Positions 7,588 through 17,351 are shown, counted from the stretch's first letter. The stretch is DNA of 51,993 bases from Phycisphaeraceae bacterium (GCA_019636535.1 JAHBXK010000024.1:1-51993), one strand, 5' to 3'. Notes: generated by a model not told the origin, from the sequence alone. Program-made: numbers and translations.

Positions 7588-8340
7588 ATGAAGACGTTGT
7601 TGCAGCGCGCGTTGGGTTTGGTGGTGGTGGGTGTGGTCGGCTCGGCGGTGGGGCAGGCCGGTGCGCAGTCGATCGCGGTGAGCATCGGCGTGCGCGAGAC
7701 GGGGAGCGTGGCGCCGCTGGGGCAGGACGGCGGGACGGACGGCGGCATCGAGTGGGTGAACCGCGATGCGAACATCGTGCCGCTGAACGGCGCGTGGCAT
7801 CAGGTGAGTTTCAACCTGAGCACAGCGCAGTTGCTGGCCTTCGCGGGCGTCTCGGCGAACAGCGTGTGGGACGGGACTCGGGGCGTGTTCGAGCACCTGA
7901 GGCTGCGCAACACGGACGGGCTGACCGAGCCGCTGCGGCTGTTCATCGACGACCTGACGCTGACGGGGCCGGGGCAGCCGAACTTCACGGACGGGTGGGA
8001 GGGCGCAACGCTCGGGGCCGAGCACATCTTCCGCGACCCGGGCTTCTCGGGATCGACGGCGGCGAACCTGATCGGCACGGGCTCGTCGGCGGTGAGCGCG
8101 GCGATGGCGCGGACCGGCGCGCAGAGCGTCGAGATGAACCTGCAGTTCGTGGACAACGACCCGACGCGGTGGGCGCGGGTGCTGACCTTCAACACCGACA
8201 CGGGCGCGAACCCGACGGTGGACTTTGGTGGAACGGTGAGTTTCTGGATCAAGGGCGAGGTGGTGCCGTCGCCGGGGAGCGCGGGGGTGATGGTGGTGCT
8301 TGGTGGCGGGTTGGTCGCGGCGAGGCGCAGGCGGGGGTGA
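7588..8340 (+). CDS. secreted protein with PEP-CTERM-like sorting tail
   Basis: 250 residues. The N-terminal signal peptide runs MKTLLQRALGLVVVGVVGSA with a probable cut near AGAQS. The C-terminus has VPSPGSAGVMVVLGGGLVAA followed by RRRRG, which is the motif-hydrophobic helix-Arg cluster order of PEP-CTERM proteins, here with VPSPG in place of VPEPS. Such tails target proteins to exosortase-dependent processing and the extracellular matrix. The middle part has regularly spaced D/N/G/T residues (FIDDLTLTGPGQPNFTDGWEG) and looks like a beta-sandwich. Its ligand is unknown. A GGGAG ribosome site precedes the ATG at 7588. Exosortase itself is not in the window. Confidence 0.8.
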   Translation: MKTLLQRALGLVVVGVVGSAVGQAGAQSIAVSIGVRETGSVAPLGQDGGTDGGIEWVNRDANIVPLNGAWHQVSFNLSTAQLLAFAGVSANSVWDGTRGVFEHLRLRNTDGLTEPLRLFIDDLTLTGPGQPNFTDGWEGATLGAEHIFRDPGFSGSTAANLIGTGSSAVSAAMARTGAQSVEMNLQFVDNDPTRWARVLTFNTDTGANPTVDFGGTVSFWIKGEVVPSPGSAGVMVVLGGGLVAARRRRG

Positions 8341-8494
8341 GGGGGGAGGGGGGGTGATTGAGACGGGAGGGCAGAAGGGGGACGAACGCACCGACCGCTC
8401 AAAGCCGCGGATCGGTGGCGCGGGAGGGCGGAGCGGTCGATGTCACTTGTCGCTCCGGCTGAAGTGCCGGGAGCGCAGGCGGGGTTAGGACACC

Positions 8495-8589
8495 GACACT
8501 TGCTTATTCGTCCCAGGATTATTCCTGCTATACTCCGGCGTAAGAACAGGCAAGTGTCTGGGCATAAACACGATGTAATTACGGAGTAT
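8495..8589 (+). promoter_or_regulatory. leader with interleaved inverted repeats and promoter/operator
   Basis: Two perfect inverted repeats interleave: GACACTTGC (8495-8503) with GCAAGTGTC (8550-8558), and ATACTCCG (8530-8537) with CGGAGTAT (8582-8589). The A-B-A'-B' order would make a pseudoknot if transcribed. The last arm contains the GGAG ribosome site of the gene starting at 8594. A short palindrome, CAGGA-TTAT-TCCTG (8514-8527), abuts a TATACT -10-like hexamer (8529-8534). Either reading, RNA switch or repressor operators, implies tight control of the cassette behind it. Confidence 0.55.
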
Positions 8590-8593
8590 CGGC

Positions 8594-9199
8594 ATGGCGA
8601 AGTCAACGACGATCACGGACGAGTTCAAGGCGATTCAGACGGCGCTGGAGGTGTTGGAGCCACTGGACGAGACGCAACGAAAGTTCGCGCTGTCCATGAT
8701 CCTTGCTCGGCTCGGGCTTTCTGGCGGAACACTTCAGCAAAGTGCGAGCGGTGGAGGTGGTGGCGGTGGCGGCAACAGTGGCGGAGCCGCTGGTGGTGCT
8801 GGTAGTGGACAACTCGACCTATCCAACATGACTGCCAAGCAGTTCCTGGCTGCAAAGAAGCCCACCACTGACGCGGAGCGATTCGTCTGCCTCGCCTACT
8901 ACCTGACGCACGCCCGCAACTCGGCTCAGTTCAAGACGAAGGACATCACGGACCTGAACGGCGAAGCCTTCGGCGGTCGGTTCTCGAATCCCGCCATGAC
9001 AGCAAACAACGCCGTGAACCAGAGTCGCCTTCTCGCTCCAGCGGGCAGCGGCAAGCGGCGGATTACGTTGCTCGGGGAGCAACTGGTTGAAGCGCTCCCT
9101 GATCGGGAAGCGGTCGAACAGGTACGGTCAGGCGCTCGGCAGCCTGCAAAGAAAAGGGGCGGCAAAAAGAAGGCGAAGAAGGCCAGGGCCGCAACCTGA
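8594..9199 (+). CDS. cassette protein A: basic-tailed, putative winged-helix protein
   Basis: 201 residues in three parts. The helical N-terminal segment (ITDEFKAIQTALEVLEPLDE...ALSMILARLGL) comes first, then a Gly/Ser/Ala linker around residues 50-75 with eight glycines in a row. The C-terminal region has the look of a winged helix: AERFVCLAYYLTHAR, KDITDLNGEAFGG, RRITLLGEQLVEAL. The protein ends in a strongly basic tail (KKRGGKKKAKKARAAT), suggesting nucleic-acid binding. I do not recognise a named family. It is the first gene of a compact four-gene cassette (10 bases to the next gene) with lower GC than its surroundings and with the structured leader upstream. It could be the regulator or antitoxin-like partner of the HEPN-like protein. 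Confidence 0.75.
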   Translation: MAKSTTITDEFKAIQTALEVLEPLDETQRKFALSMILARLGLSGGTLQQSASGGGGGGGGNSGGAAGGAGSGQLDLSNMTAKQFLAAKKPTTDAERFVCLAYYLTHARNSAQFKTKDITDLNGEAFGGRFSNPAMTANNAVNQSRLLAPAGSGKRRITLLGEQLVEALPDREAVEQVRSGARQPAKKRGGKKKAKKARAAT

Positions 9200-9209
9200 G
9201 AGGTAGCCC

Positions 9210-9998
9210 ATGCTCCAACAAGTCAGACAAGGACTGGTAGCGTCTCTGGACGCCCGGCTGGTCGATGAACTGCTGGCAGCGCATCAGGAAGCAAAGCACA
9301 ACTACTTCCTTGGGGGACTTCGCCTCAGCGCTGTTGAAGGCGGACGATTCTGTGAAGCCGCATTCCGCCTTCTCCAGCAGCGGACGACGGGCGCATTCGA
9401 TCCGCTGGGCGCGCAACTGGATACCGACAAGTTGATTCGCACTCTTGGCGGTATTCCCCAAGGGCAGCAGCCGGACTCGGTTCGGCTTCACCTCCCCCGT
9501 GTTCTTCGGGTGGTCTACGACATCCGAAACAAGCGGGACAATGCCCACCTTGCGGATGGCATCGACCCGAACCTACAGGATGCCGGACTGGTGGTGGCCG
9601 TGCTGGACTGGGTGCTGGCCGAGTTCGTGAGGCTTTACCACTCCGTCCCGGCCAACACCGCGCAACAGATAGTCGCCAACATCGTCACTCGGGCCGCCCC
9701 CGCCATTGAAGACTTCGGCGGGTTCCTGAAGGTGCTACGGACAGACTTGGGCGCGAGTGACTTTGTGGTGCTGTTGCTCTACCAGCGCGGCACCCAAGGG
9801 GCCACGTTCAAGGAACTGGATTCATGGGTACGGCCCAAGATGCGGGCGAACCTCCGTCGGACCCTGAACACCCTCTCAGAAGACAAAGCGTTCGTCCACG
9901 CCGGAACCACCGATTCCTTCCAGATTACCCGTTCGGGCCAGCAGTATGTCGAAGGCAACGGACTGATGGAGACATACGCGGCAGCGAAACGAACCTGA
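9210..9998 (+). CDS. cassette protein B: HEPN-like putative RNase with winged-helix C-terminus
   Basis: 262 residues. The middle region holds VVYDIRNKRDNAHLADG, with R-N-x4-A-H (Rx6H) fitting the RX4-6H catalytic signature of HEPN ribonucleases seen in many abortive-infection and toxin proteins. It sits between predicted helices (RLHLPRVLRVVYDI; GLVVAVLDWVLAEFVRLYH). The C-terminal 70 residues (FVVLLLYQRGTQGATFKEL, MRANLRRTLNTLSEDKAFVH, FQITRSGQQYVE) read as a winged helix. The ATG follows the stop of gene A by 10 bases. The function is inferred from one short motif and the context. It could instead be a non-catalytic adaptor of the Abi type. Confidence 0.75.
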   Translation: MLQQVRQGLVASLDARLVDELLAAHQEAKHNYFLGGLRLSAVEGGRFCEAAFRLLQQRTTGAFDPLGAQLDTDKLIRTLGGIPQGQQPDSVRLHLPRVLRVVYDIRNKRDNAHLADGIDPNLQDAGLVVAVLDWVLAEFVRLYHSVPANTAQQIVANIVTRAAPAIEDFGGFLKVLRTDLGASDFVVLLLYQRGTQGATFKELDSWVRPKMRANLRRTLNTLSEDKAFVHAGTTDSFQITRSGQQYVEGNGLMETYAAAKRT

Positions 9999-10027
9999 AG
10001 CGGAACCCACTGCGATAGGATTCAGAC

Positions 10028-10297
10028 GTGCTCTACCACTGCTGGCGATGCCGACAACCCATGAACATTCAGCCGGGGCTGAAACCCGGCGTCTACTCGT
10101 GCCCCAACTGCGGAGCCGAATTCCGAGTTGGCCCCACGCCGCAAGCGCCACCCCGAACGGACAACAACGGGGCTGCTGCCGGGGTGGTCGGTGGCGCGAT
10201 CCTTGGGGGTGCAATCGGTGGAGCACCCGGCGCGATACTCGGCGGGCTGATTGGGCTGATCGTGGGCAGCAAAGCCGATCAGGGGGCGCGTCGGTGA
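10028..10297 (+). CDS. cassette protein C: zinc-ribbon plus glycine-zipper membrane protein
   Basis: 89 residues. The N-terminus carries two CxxC knuckles (CWRC near residue 5 and CPNC near residue 27), a zinc-ribbon pattern. The C-terminal half is a glycine-zipper hydrophobic segment (GGAILGGAIGGAPGAILGG) ending in a basic tail, so it probably inserts in a membrane or oligomerises there. The GTG start at 10028 lies 29 bases after gene B. Its last bases overlap gene D by 4. Small pore-like proteins at the end of a cassette with a nuclease-like gene recall two-effector defence loci, but no known family is recognised. Confidence 0.7.
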   Translation: MLYHCWRCRQPMNIQPGLKPGVYSCPNCGAEFRVGPTPQAPPRTDNNGAAAGVVGGAILGGAIGGAPGAILGGLIGLIVGSKADQGARR

Positions 10298-10707
10298 ATA
10301 TCACTTGGGTAGATCAAGTGACCATTGGTTGCGGCCTTGTGCTGGTGGCGATGTACCTCATTCGATGCCGCGTCTGCCAGTCCAAGGTGCAGGTGTCGGC
10401 GCTCATGGTCTGCGCGTGCTCAGGTGGAGCACTCTTCTATGGGGCAGTGCTGATCTTCACACCCTTTGTCCCGGCGCTTCAGCGGGTCCCCATGCAGCCC
10501 CTTCACATCGTCATTGCCGGTATCGCACTATCCTATATCGGTTGGGCCTTCGTTCGGCAGGTGTGGGTGACGCCGGGGAGCATCAGCGCGGAAGCCGAGC
10601 AGCCGAAGGCGGCAGCGTCGGCCCCGAACGGTCTGGCGGTACCCAAAGCCCCGGACCCGGTACCTGTGGCAGCGGAGCAACCGAAGGCCACGACCACCAG
10701 TTTGTGA
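10294..10707 (+). CDS. cassette protein D: small three-helix membrane protein
   Basis: 137 residues. Three hydrophobic segments (VTIGCGLVLVAMYLI, SALMVCACSGGALFYGAVLIF, LHIVIAGIALSYIGWAF) are followed by a Pro/Ala-rich, probably cytoplasmic tail with a doubled AEQPKA(A/T) motif. The GTG start at 10294 overlaps the TGA of gene C (GTGA), the usual sign of coupled translation. Four cysteines lie in or near the first two helices. It does not resemble a named family. It is the last gene of the cassette and is followed by a bidirectional terminator. Confidence 0.68.
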   Translation: MNITWVDQVTIGCGLVLVAMYLIRCRVCQSKVQVSALMVCACSGGALFYGAVLIFTPFVPALQRVPMQPLHIVIAGIALSYIGWAFVRQVWVTPGSISAEAEQPKAAASAPNGLAVPKAPDPVPVAAEQPKATTTSL

Positions 10708-10727
10708 CTCAATTGTGACCCACCAAT

Positions 10728-10757
10728 GAAAAACGGCCCATAAAAGGGCCATTTTCA
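10728..10757. terminator. bidirectional intrinsic terminator
   Basis: GGCCC (10735-10739) pairs with GGGCC (10746-10750) around ATAAAA. An A-run lies before the stem and ATTTTC after it, so it can terminate the plus-strand cassette and the minus-strand icd transcript. Confidence 0.75.
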
Positions 10758-10759
10758 AG

Positions 10760-10806
<47 letters not shown>

Positions 10807-10817
10807 TGAGGAATTTG

Positions 10818-12290
<1,473 letters not shown>

Positions 12291-12308
12291 GGGGGGCTCC
12301 AGAGGGGA

Positions 12309-12356
12309 GGAAGCGGCAAAGCGGCAGAGGGGCAGAGGGGCAAAGCGGCAAAGTGG
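12309..12356. repeat. 8-bp tandem array, locus 3 (inverse orientation)
   Basis: Read on the minus strand there are six octamers: CCACTTTG, CCGCTTTG, CCCCTCTG twice, CCGCTTTG and CCGCTTCC. The pattern starts with CCAC[TC]TTG-like and ends with CCGCTTC, as at the other two loci. It lies 19 bases upstream of the icd start. Confidence 0.8.
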
Positions 12357-12488
12357 AAGAGAGAGAGGAAGGAAGGGGGCGGAAGGGGGCTGGGGGGTGC
12401 CGGGCGCGATGATAGGGGGAAAGACGGCGGAAACGGGCAAAGTGACAGTGGTCTTTGCCCGCGAGAGTGGTTGCGCGAGCGGTTTCGG

Positions 12489-13442
12489 TCAGGTCGCTGG
12501 CGGGTGTGGAACTGCGTCGGCGGGCGCGGGGTGGTGCGGCTCGGTGTGGATGAAGACGTCGGCGACGGAGGAGAGTTGAGCGCGGACGGCAGCGCGAACG
12601 GTGCCGCCGATGGCGTGGGCGCTGGTGATGCTGATGGCCGGGTCGACCTGGACGTGCATTTCGAGGTAGACGCGGGAGCCGGAGGTTCGAGCGCGGCATT
12701 TTTCAATCGCGAGCACGCCGGGGACGGCGGCGGCGATGGCGCGGGCCTTCTCGACGGCGTCGTCGGGCTGGCGGTCCATGAGTTCGCGCAGGGGGATGCG
12801 GGCGAGGGAGAGGGCGTTGTAGAGGATGATGCCGGAGGCGAGGAGAGCGGCCCAGTCGTCGGCGGTGGCCCAGCGGAGGGGGTCGCCGCCGAAGATGCGT
12901 GGGCCGATGAGGGCGAGGGTGATGCCGATGAAGGCGGCGAGGGAGGTGATGGCGTCGGCGCGGTGGTGGAAGGCGTCGACGGCGAGTGCGTCGGAGGCGT
13001 GGGCGCGGCTCTTGCGACGTCCGAGGCGGAACATCGTCTCCTTGGTGGCGACGACGACGGTGAGGACGATGAGCGTCCACCATGCGGGCGAGTCGTGCGG
13101 TTGGATGATGGCGCGGACGGACTCGACGGCGATGCCGAGGCCGGCGAGGAAGATGATGCATGCGACGATGAGCGCGGCGAGTGCTTCGGCCTTGCCGTGG
13201 CCGTAGGGGTGGTCCTCATCGGGCGGGAGGGAGCCGTAGCGCAGGCCGGACCAGATGACGACGGAGCCGAGGATGTCGGTGATGGACTCGACGGCGTCGG
13301 CGACGAGGGCGAAGGAGTTGCCGATGAGGCCCGCGAGGAGTTTGGCGGCGGCGAGGCAGAGGTTGAGGACCAGGCCGAGGGCGGCGAAGCGGGAGGGGGA
13401 GGAGGGATCTGTGGTTGGCGCGGGCATGGGATGCGACGTCAT
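12489..13442 (-). CDS. cation diffusion facilitator (metal efflux) transporter
   Basis: 317 residues. The six-helix CDF core is visible, with metal-site motifs ALVADAVESITD in helix 2, DEDHPYGHGKAEA after it, and DAFHHRADAITS (HxxxD) in helix 5. A cytoplasmic C-terminal domain follows with EKCRARTSGSRVYLEMHVQVDP and a His-rich end (EPHHPAPADAVPH). The family exports Zn, Fe, Mn or Co in exchange for protons. The exact metal cannot be decided here. The ATG at 13440-13442 overlaps the TGA of trkA (ATGA), so the two are translated together. An in-frame ATG at 13427 is an alternative. Confidence 0.9.
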   Translation of the reverse strand: MTSHPMPAPTTDPSSPSRFAALGLVLNLCLAAAKLLAGLIGNSFALVADAVESITDILGSVVIWSGLRYGSLPPDEDHPYGHGKAEALAALIVACIIFLAGLGIAVESVRAIIQPHDSPAWWTLIVLTVVVATKETMFRLGRRKSRAHASDALAVDAFHHRADAITSLAAFIGITLALIGPRIFGGDPLRWATADDWAALLASGIILYNALSLARIPLRELMDRQPDDAVEKARAIAAAVPGVLAIEKCRARTSGSRVYLEMHVQVDPAISITSAHAIGGTVRAAVRAQLSSVADVFIHTEPHHPAPADAVPHPPAT

Positions 13443-14110
13443 TGCGGGATGCGTGCGAAGTCTTCGTCCTTGCCCATGAGGACGAGGATGTCGCCGGTGC
13501 GGAGGGGAGAGCTGGGGCTTGGCATCTCGATGCGGAGGGGGCTTTCGGGGTCGTCGGCGTCGCGTCGGCGCTTGAGGGCGACGACGTGGAGGCCGAGCTT
13601 GGCGCGGAGGTGGAGGTCGGTGAGGGTTCGGCCGATCCAGTCGGCGGGGGCCTTGGCCTCGATGAGGCTGTAGCCCTCGTGGAACTCGATCTGCGAGAGG
13701 AATCGCGGGGCAACGAGGCGGTGGCACCAGCGGTCGGCGGCTTCTTCCTCGGGGTTGACGATGTCGTCAGCGCCGATGCTGGAGAGGATGCGCGCGGCCA
13801 GGGGCGAGGGCGCGCGGGCGACGACGCGCGGCACGCCGAGCTGCTTGAGCAGGACGGTGGCGAGGGTGATGGCCTCGAAGTTCTGGCCAATACAGACGAC
13901 GGCCGCGCGGACGTCGGCCAGGCCCGCCGCGCGCAGGGCCTCCTGGTCGGTGGCGTCGAGAGCGACGGCATGGGTGACCTTGTCGCGGATGGACTCGACG
14001 ATGTCGCGGGATCGATCAATGGCGAGGACCTCAGCGCCCTGTTCGCTGAGGCGCGCGGCGAGTCGGCTTCCGAACTGACCGAGGCCGATGACGGCGATGG
14101 AGGTAGGCAT
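13439..14110 (-). CDS. trkA: TrkA/KtrA-type potassium channel regulatory subunit
   Basis: 223 residues: one RCK/TrkA-N domain (Rossmann motif VIGLGQFGSRLAARL, then VLAIDRS and HAVALDATD) followed by a TrkA-C domain (IGRTLTDLHLRAKLGLHVVALKR, PSSPLRTGDILVLMGKDEDF). A single N-C unit is typical of KtrA/CeoB-like subunits; E. coli TrkA has two. It gates the membrane subunit encoded just upstream in response to nucleotides (NAD(H) or ATP). The stop overlaps the start of the CDF gene, and 48 bases separate it from trkH. The three genes look like one ion-homeostasis operon. Confidence 0.92.
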   Translation of the reverse strand: MPTSIAVIGLGQFGSRLAARLSEQGAEVLAIDRSRDIVESIRDKVTHAVALDATDQEALRAAGLADVRAAVVCIGQNFEAITLATVLLKQLGVPRVVARAPSPLAARILSSIGADDIVNPEEEAADRWCHRLVAPRFLSQIEFHEGYSLIEAKAPADWIGRTLTDLHLRAKLGLHVVALKRRRDADDPESPLRIEMPSPSSPLRTGDILVLMGKDEDFARIPQ

Positions 14111-14158
14111 GGCGGTGCTCGGGAGGTGGTTGGCGTTGGCGGAGTGTGAGTGGGTGGC

Positions 14159-16156
14159 TCAGCCGAGCGTGACGTGCTCGTGAGCGTATGTGAATCGGCG
14201 CGGGCGTGGGCGCGTGAAGATGATGGAGCCCAGCAGGGCGAGGGGGCCGATGCGTCCGAGGAACATGGCGGCGATGACGACGAGTTTGCCGGGGGTGGAG
14301 AGGTCGGGGGTTGCGCCGAGGGAGAGGCCGGTGGTGGTGGAGGCGGAGATCGCCTCGAAGAGGAGGACCTCGAAGGGCTGGGACTCGGTGAGGGTGAGGA
14401 GGGTGGTGGTCGCGGCGACGAGGGCGAAGTAGCAGAGGCCGATGGTGCCGGCGGTGCGGACGAGCGAATCGGCGATGGTGCGGCCGAGGGCTTCGGTTTC
14501 GGGCCGGCGGTAGATGGTGGCGACCACGGAGAGGACCAGGACGGCCAGGACGGTGACCTTGACGCCGCCGGCAGTGGAACCTGGGGCGCCGCCGACGAGC
14601 ATGAGGGCCATGAGGGTGAAGCGGCCGGGAGGCTCGGCGTCTTGCATGGGGAGGGTGTTGAACCCGGCGGTGCGCGCCGAGATGGACATGAAACTGGCGT
14701 CGGCGAGGGAGGTGAGGGCGGAGGTGGCGGTTGGTGGCGCGTCATCAGCGCGCCAGTGGGGCGTGCGCTGGCCGGCGAGGATGATCGCCAGGCCCGTGAG
14801 GTAGAGGGCCAGCGAGGTGATGAGGACGAGGCGCGAGTGGAGGGTGAGGCGCTGCTTGTGCGCGGGGTAGCGGCGCGGGTTGGCGGGGTCGGTGATGCGG
14901 CGGAGGAGTTGCTTGGTCCGGCGTAGGGTGAGACCGCCGACGTCGCGGAGGACGGGAAAGCCAAGCCCGCCGAGGATGATGAGCGGGGCGATGACGAAGT
15001 GGGCGATGGGCGAGAGGCGGAAGGCTTCGAGGCTGCTGCCGGTGATGTCGAAGCCGGCGTTGCAGAAGGCGCTGATGGCGTGGAAGGCGGCGAGGCCGAG
15101 GCGTCGTTCGGGCGGGAGCGACTCGAGCGGGTCGCTGGGCCAAAGGGCGTACAGGGCGAGCGCGCCGAGGAGTTCGATGGTGAGGGCGGTGAGGACGACG
15201 AAGCGGGCGAAGCGCGTGAGTGTGTGGAGGGGCTGATCGGAGAGCATCTGCGAGAGGGTGAGTTTCTCGCGAAGACTGCTGTCGGCCTGGTTGGGGCCGC
15301 GTGCTGCGCCGGAGGTCATGAGGAATGCGAGCGTGGAGCCGAAGAGGATGATGCCCAGCCCGCCCATCTGGACGAAGGCGATGATGACGCCCTGGCCGGT
15401 GGGGGTGAAGTCGTGCGCGGTCGATCGGACGGTGAGGCCGGTGACGCACGTGGCCGAGGTCATGGTGAAGAGCGAATCGACCCAGGAGAGGGCGGGGCGG
15501 TGGGGGTTTGTGCAGACGGGGAGTTTGAGGATGAGCGAGCCGACGGTGATGAGGAAGAGGAAGGAGAGGGGGAGCAGGACGCCGGGGGTGGGGAGCGTGC
15601 GAGAGAGGAGGACGTTGAGTCGCCAGAGTTCGCCGGCGAGGGCGAAGCAGATGGCGGCGTCGATGAGGAACTCGCCGGTGACCGTGCGGCCGGAGAGGTT
15701 GGAGGCGAGACCGACGGCGGCGATGAGGAGGAGTGCCAGGTCGATGCGGGTCAGCCCGCCGGGGGTTCGCGGCGGGAAGGGCCGATCGTCGGAGCCGATG
15801 CGGAGTCGCTTGAAGAGTGCGCGGAGGGGCGCTGCGGAGAGTGGGACGCGGCCCGCAACGCCGGGGGCGGAGGTGAAGAGGTTGAGCCAGTAGATGAGAA
15901 GGAAGGCGGCCTTGCAGGCGTCGGCGATCCAGACGGCGACGACGGGCTCGTGGAAGCCGCGCGTGAGGCTGATGGCTGCGGCGGCGAGGAGGAGCGTGAG
16001 GCAGCGCCAGATCTGGTTGGCGGTGACGGGACCGGGGGCGGGGATGAGTCGGTGGATGCGCGGGCGGAGTGGGGGGGGTGGAAGGCGGTCGGTGTGCGCA
16101 GCGCGCGGGGGAATGGTGGGGCGCAGCGGGTCCGCGTTGGGCCGCGAGGGGGTCAC
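14159..16156 (-). CDS. trkH: TrkH/KtrB-family potassium uptake membrane subunit
   Basis: 665 residues, with an N-terminal extension of about 150 residues containing extra hydrophobic segments ahead of the usual core. The four degenerate selectivity-filter loops can be read: TSATCVTGLTV, ISAFCNAGFDI, SARTAGFNTL and SASTTTGLSLG. Each has the central glycine of the Trk/Ktr family. It is the K+ pore partner of the TrkA-like subunit downstream. The start is a GTG at 16154-16156, and the Pro/Arg-rich first 40 residues are doubtful. The upstream M28 peptidase gene ends 33 bases before. Confidence 0.92.
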   Translation of the reverse strand: MTPSRPNADPLRPTIPPRAAHTDRLPPPPLRPRIHRLIPAPGPVTANQIWRCLTLLLAAAAISLTRGFHEPVVAVWIADACKAAFLLIYWLNLFTSAPGVAGRVPLSAAPLRALFKRLRIGSDDRPFPPRTPGGLTRIDLALLLIAAVGLASNLSGRTVTGEFLIDAAICFALAGELWRLNVLLSRTLPTPGVLLPLSFLFLITVGSLILKLPVCTNPHRPALSWVDSLFTMTSATCVTGLTVRSTAHDFTPTGQGVIIAFVQMGGLGIILFGSTLAFLMTSGAARGPNQADSSLREKLTLSQMLSDQPLHTLTRFARFVVLTALTIELLGALALYALWPSDPLESLPPERRLGLAAFHAISAFCNAGFDITGSSLEAFRLSPIAHFVIAPLIILGGLGFPVLRDVGGLTLRRTKQLLRRITDPANPRRYPAHKQRLTLHSRLVLITSLALYLTGLAIILAGQRTPHWRADDAPPTATSALTSLADASFMSISARTAGFNTLPMQDAEPPGRFTLMALMLVGGAPGSTAGGVKVTVLAVLVLSVVATIYRRPETEALGRTIADSLVRTAGTIGLCYFALVAATTTLLTLTESQPFEVLLFEAISASTTTGLSLGATPDLSTPGKLVVIAAMFLGRIGPLALLGSIIFTRPRPRRFTYAHEHVTLG

Positions 16157-16189
16157 GCGTGGAGCGTAGCGGAAGGGGGAGGAAGCGGT

Positions 16190-17311
16190 CTAGTTGCCGG
16201 CGTGCGCGGGCGTGGAGGGATCGGGTTCAGCGCCGTCCGGGTTGGCGAGGTGCTCGATGACGCGGCCGAGGCCCGCGACGACGCGCGCCATGCGGTCGTA
16301 GTCGAGTTTGTCGGCGGTCTCCTGCGCCTGGTGATAGTCGGGGTGACGGAAGACGGCCGTGTCGGTGACCATGAAGGCGGGGTAGCCCTCTTGCCAGAAC
16401 GACCAGTGGTCGCTCCAGCCGACGCCGGGCACGACGGAGGGGAGCGCTGCGCCCTGCGATGGGAACCGTGTGGTTGCGCGGAAGTGCGCGAGGGACTGCT
16501 TGACGAGCGCGCGCGACGAGTAGTTGCCGATGAACGCGATGAAGTTGCCGGTGTCGGGGTAGAGCGAACTGAAAGGGGCGGGGTATTTCTGCGAGCCGGG
16601 CTCGTCGCTGTAGTAGCCGATGCTCTCGACGCTGATCATGGCGACGACGTTGTCGCCGCGGGCCTTGCAGGCCTTGGCATAGACCCACGAGCCCATGTCG
16701 GGGGTCTGGAAGGCAGGCGGCTCCTCGTTTACGAAGAAGAGGAACCTGAGCGTGCGTTGCTGGGGGTGGTTGATGAAGTGCTGTGCATAGACCAGGCAGG
16801 CGGCGACGCCGGAAGCGTTGTCGTCGGCGCCGGGGCTGCCCTGGAACGAGTCGTAGTGGGCGCCGACAACGATGATCTCGCTGGGGCGCGAGGTGCCGGG
16901 GACGATGACCTCGAAGTTGGGGACCGGGGCTCCGCGCTCGCAGAAGTACTCGTGGCGCTCGGCGAATCCGTAGCCTTCGAGTTGGGTGTCGATGTAGAGC
17001 GCTGCCTCGGCGAATCGCCTCGGCCAGAAAGTGGAGCGGTTGCCGACGCGCACGACCCCGCCGGTGGCGTCGGCGAGGATGTAGACGTGTTTCTTGAGCG
17101 TCTCGGCGAGGGCTTGCTCGCGTGCGGTCGGTGGGTCGAGTCCGCCCTCGAACGATCGGCCGGGCATTCTGACCATCGTGAAGTAGCCGTAGACGAGGAA
17201 GGCGGCGATGAGGAGGAAGAGCAGGCCGATGCGACGCAGACCCTTCCGTGTGATGATTCGGAAGCGGCGGCTGGCGGTTTGGACTGGTTGAGGGCTCGAA
17301 TGCGCGGCCAT
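16190..17311 (-). CDS. membrane-anchored M28-family zinc aminopeptidase
   Basis: 373 residues. One transmembrane helix near residues 28-45 (IGLLFLLIAAFLVYGYF) anchors a periplasmic catalytic domain. Zinc ligands of M28 enzymes are visible: His-Asp in GAHYDS, Asp in PGADDNASG, Glu-Glu in NEEPP, and the late histidine in FRHPDYHQAQETADKLDY. SDHWSFW is the conserved loop before it. The family removes N-terminal residues from peptides; the substrate is unknown. ATG at 17309-17311. tRNA-Gln lies 40 bases upstream on the same strand. Confidence 0.9.
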   Translation of the reverse strand: MAAHSSPQPVQTASRRFRIITRKGLRRIGLLFLLIAAFLVYGYFTMVRMPGRSFEGGLDPPTAREQALAETLKKHVYILADATGGVVRVGNRSTFWPRRFAEAALYIDTQLEGYGFAERHEYFCERGAPVPNFEVIVPGTSRPSEIIVVGAHYDSFQGSPGADDNASGVAACLVYAQHFINHPQQRTLRFLFFVNEEPPAFQTPDMGSWVYAKACKARGDNVVAMISVESIGYYSDEPGSQKYPAPFSSLYPDTGNFIAFIGNYSSRALVKQSLAHFRATTRFPSQGAALPSVVPGVGWSDHWSFWQEGYPAFMVTDTAVFRHPDYHQAQETADKLDYDRMARVVAGLGRVIEHLANPDGAEPDPSTPAHAGN

Positions 17312-17351
17312 GTGGAGAGCCTTGGTGGCGCACGAGCCCGGAGATCAGCAA

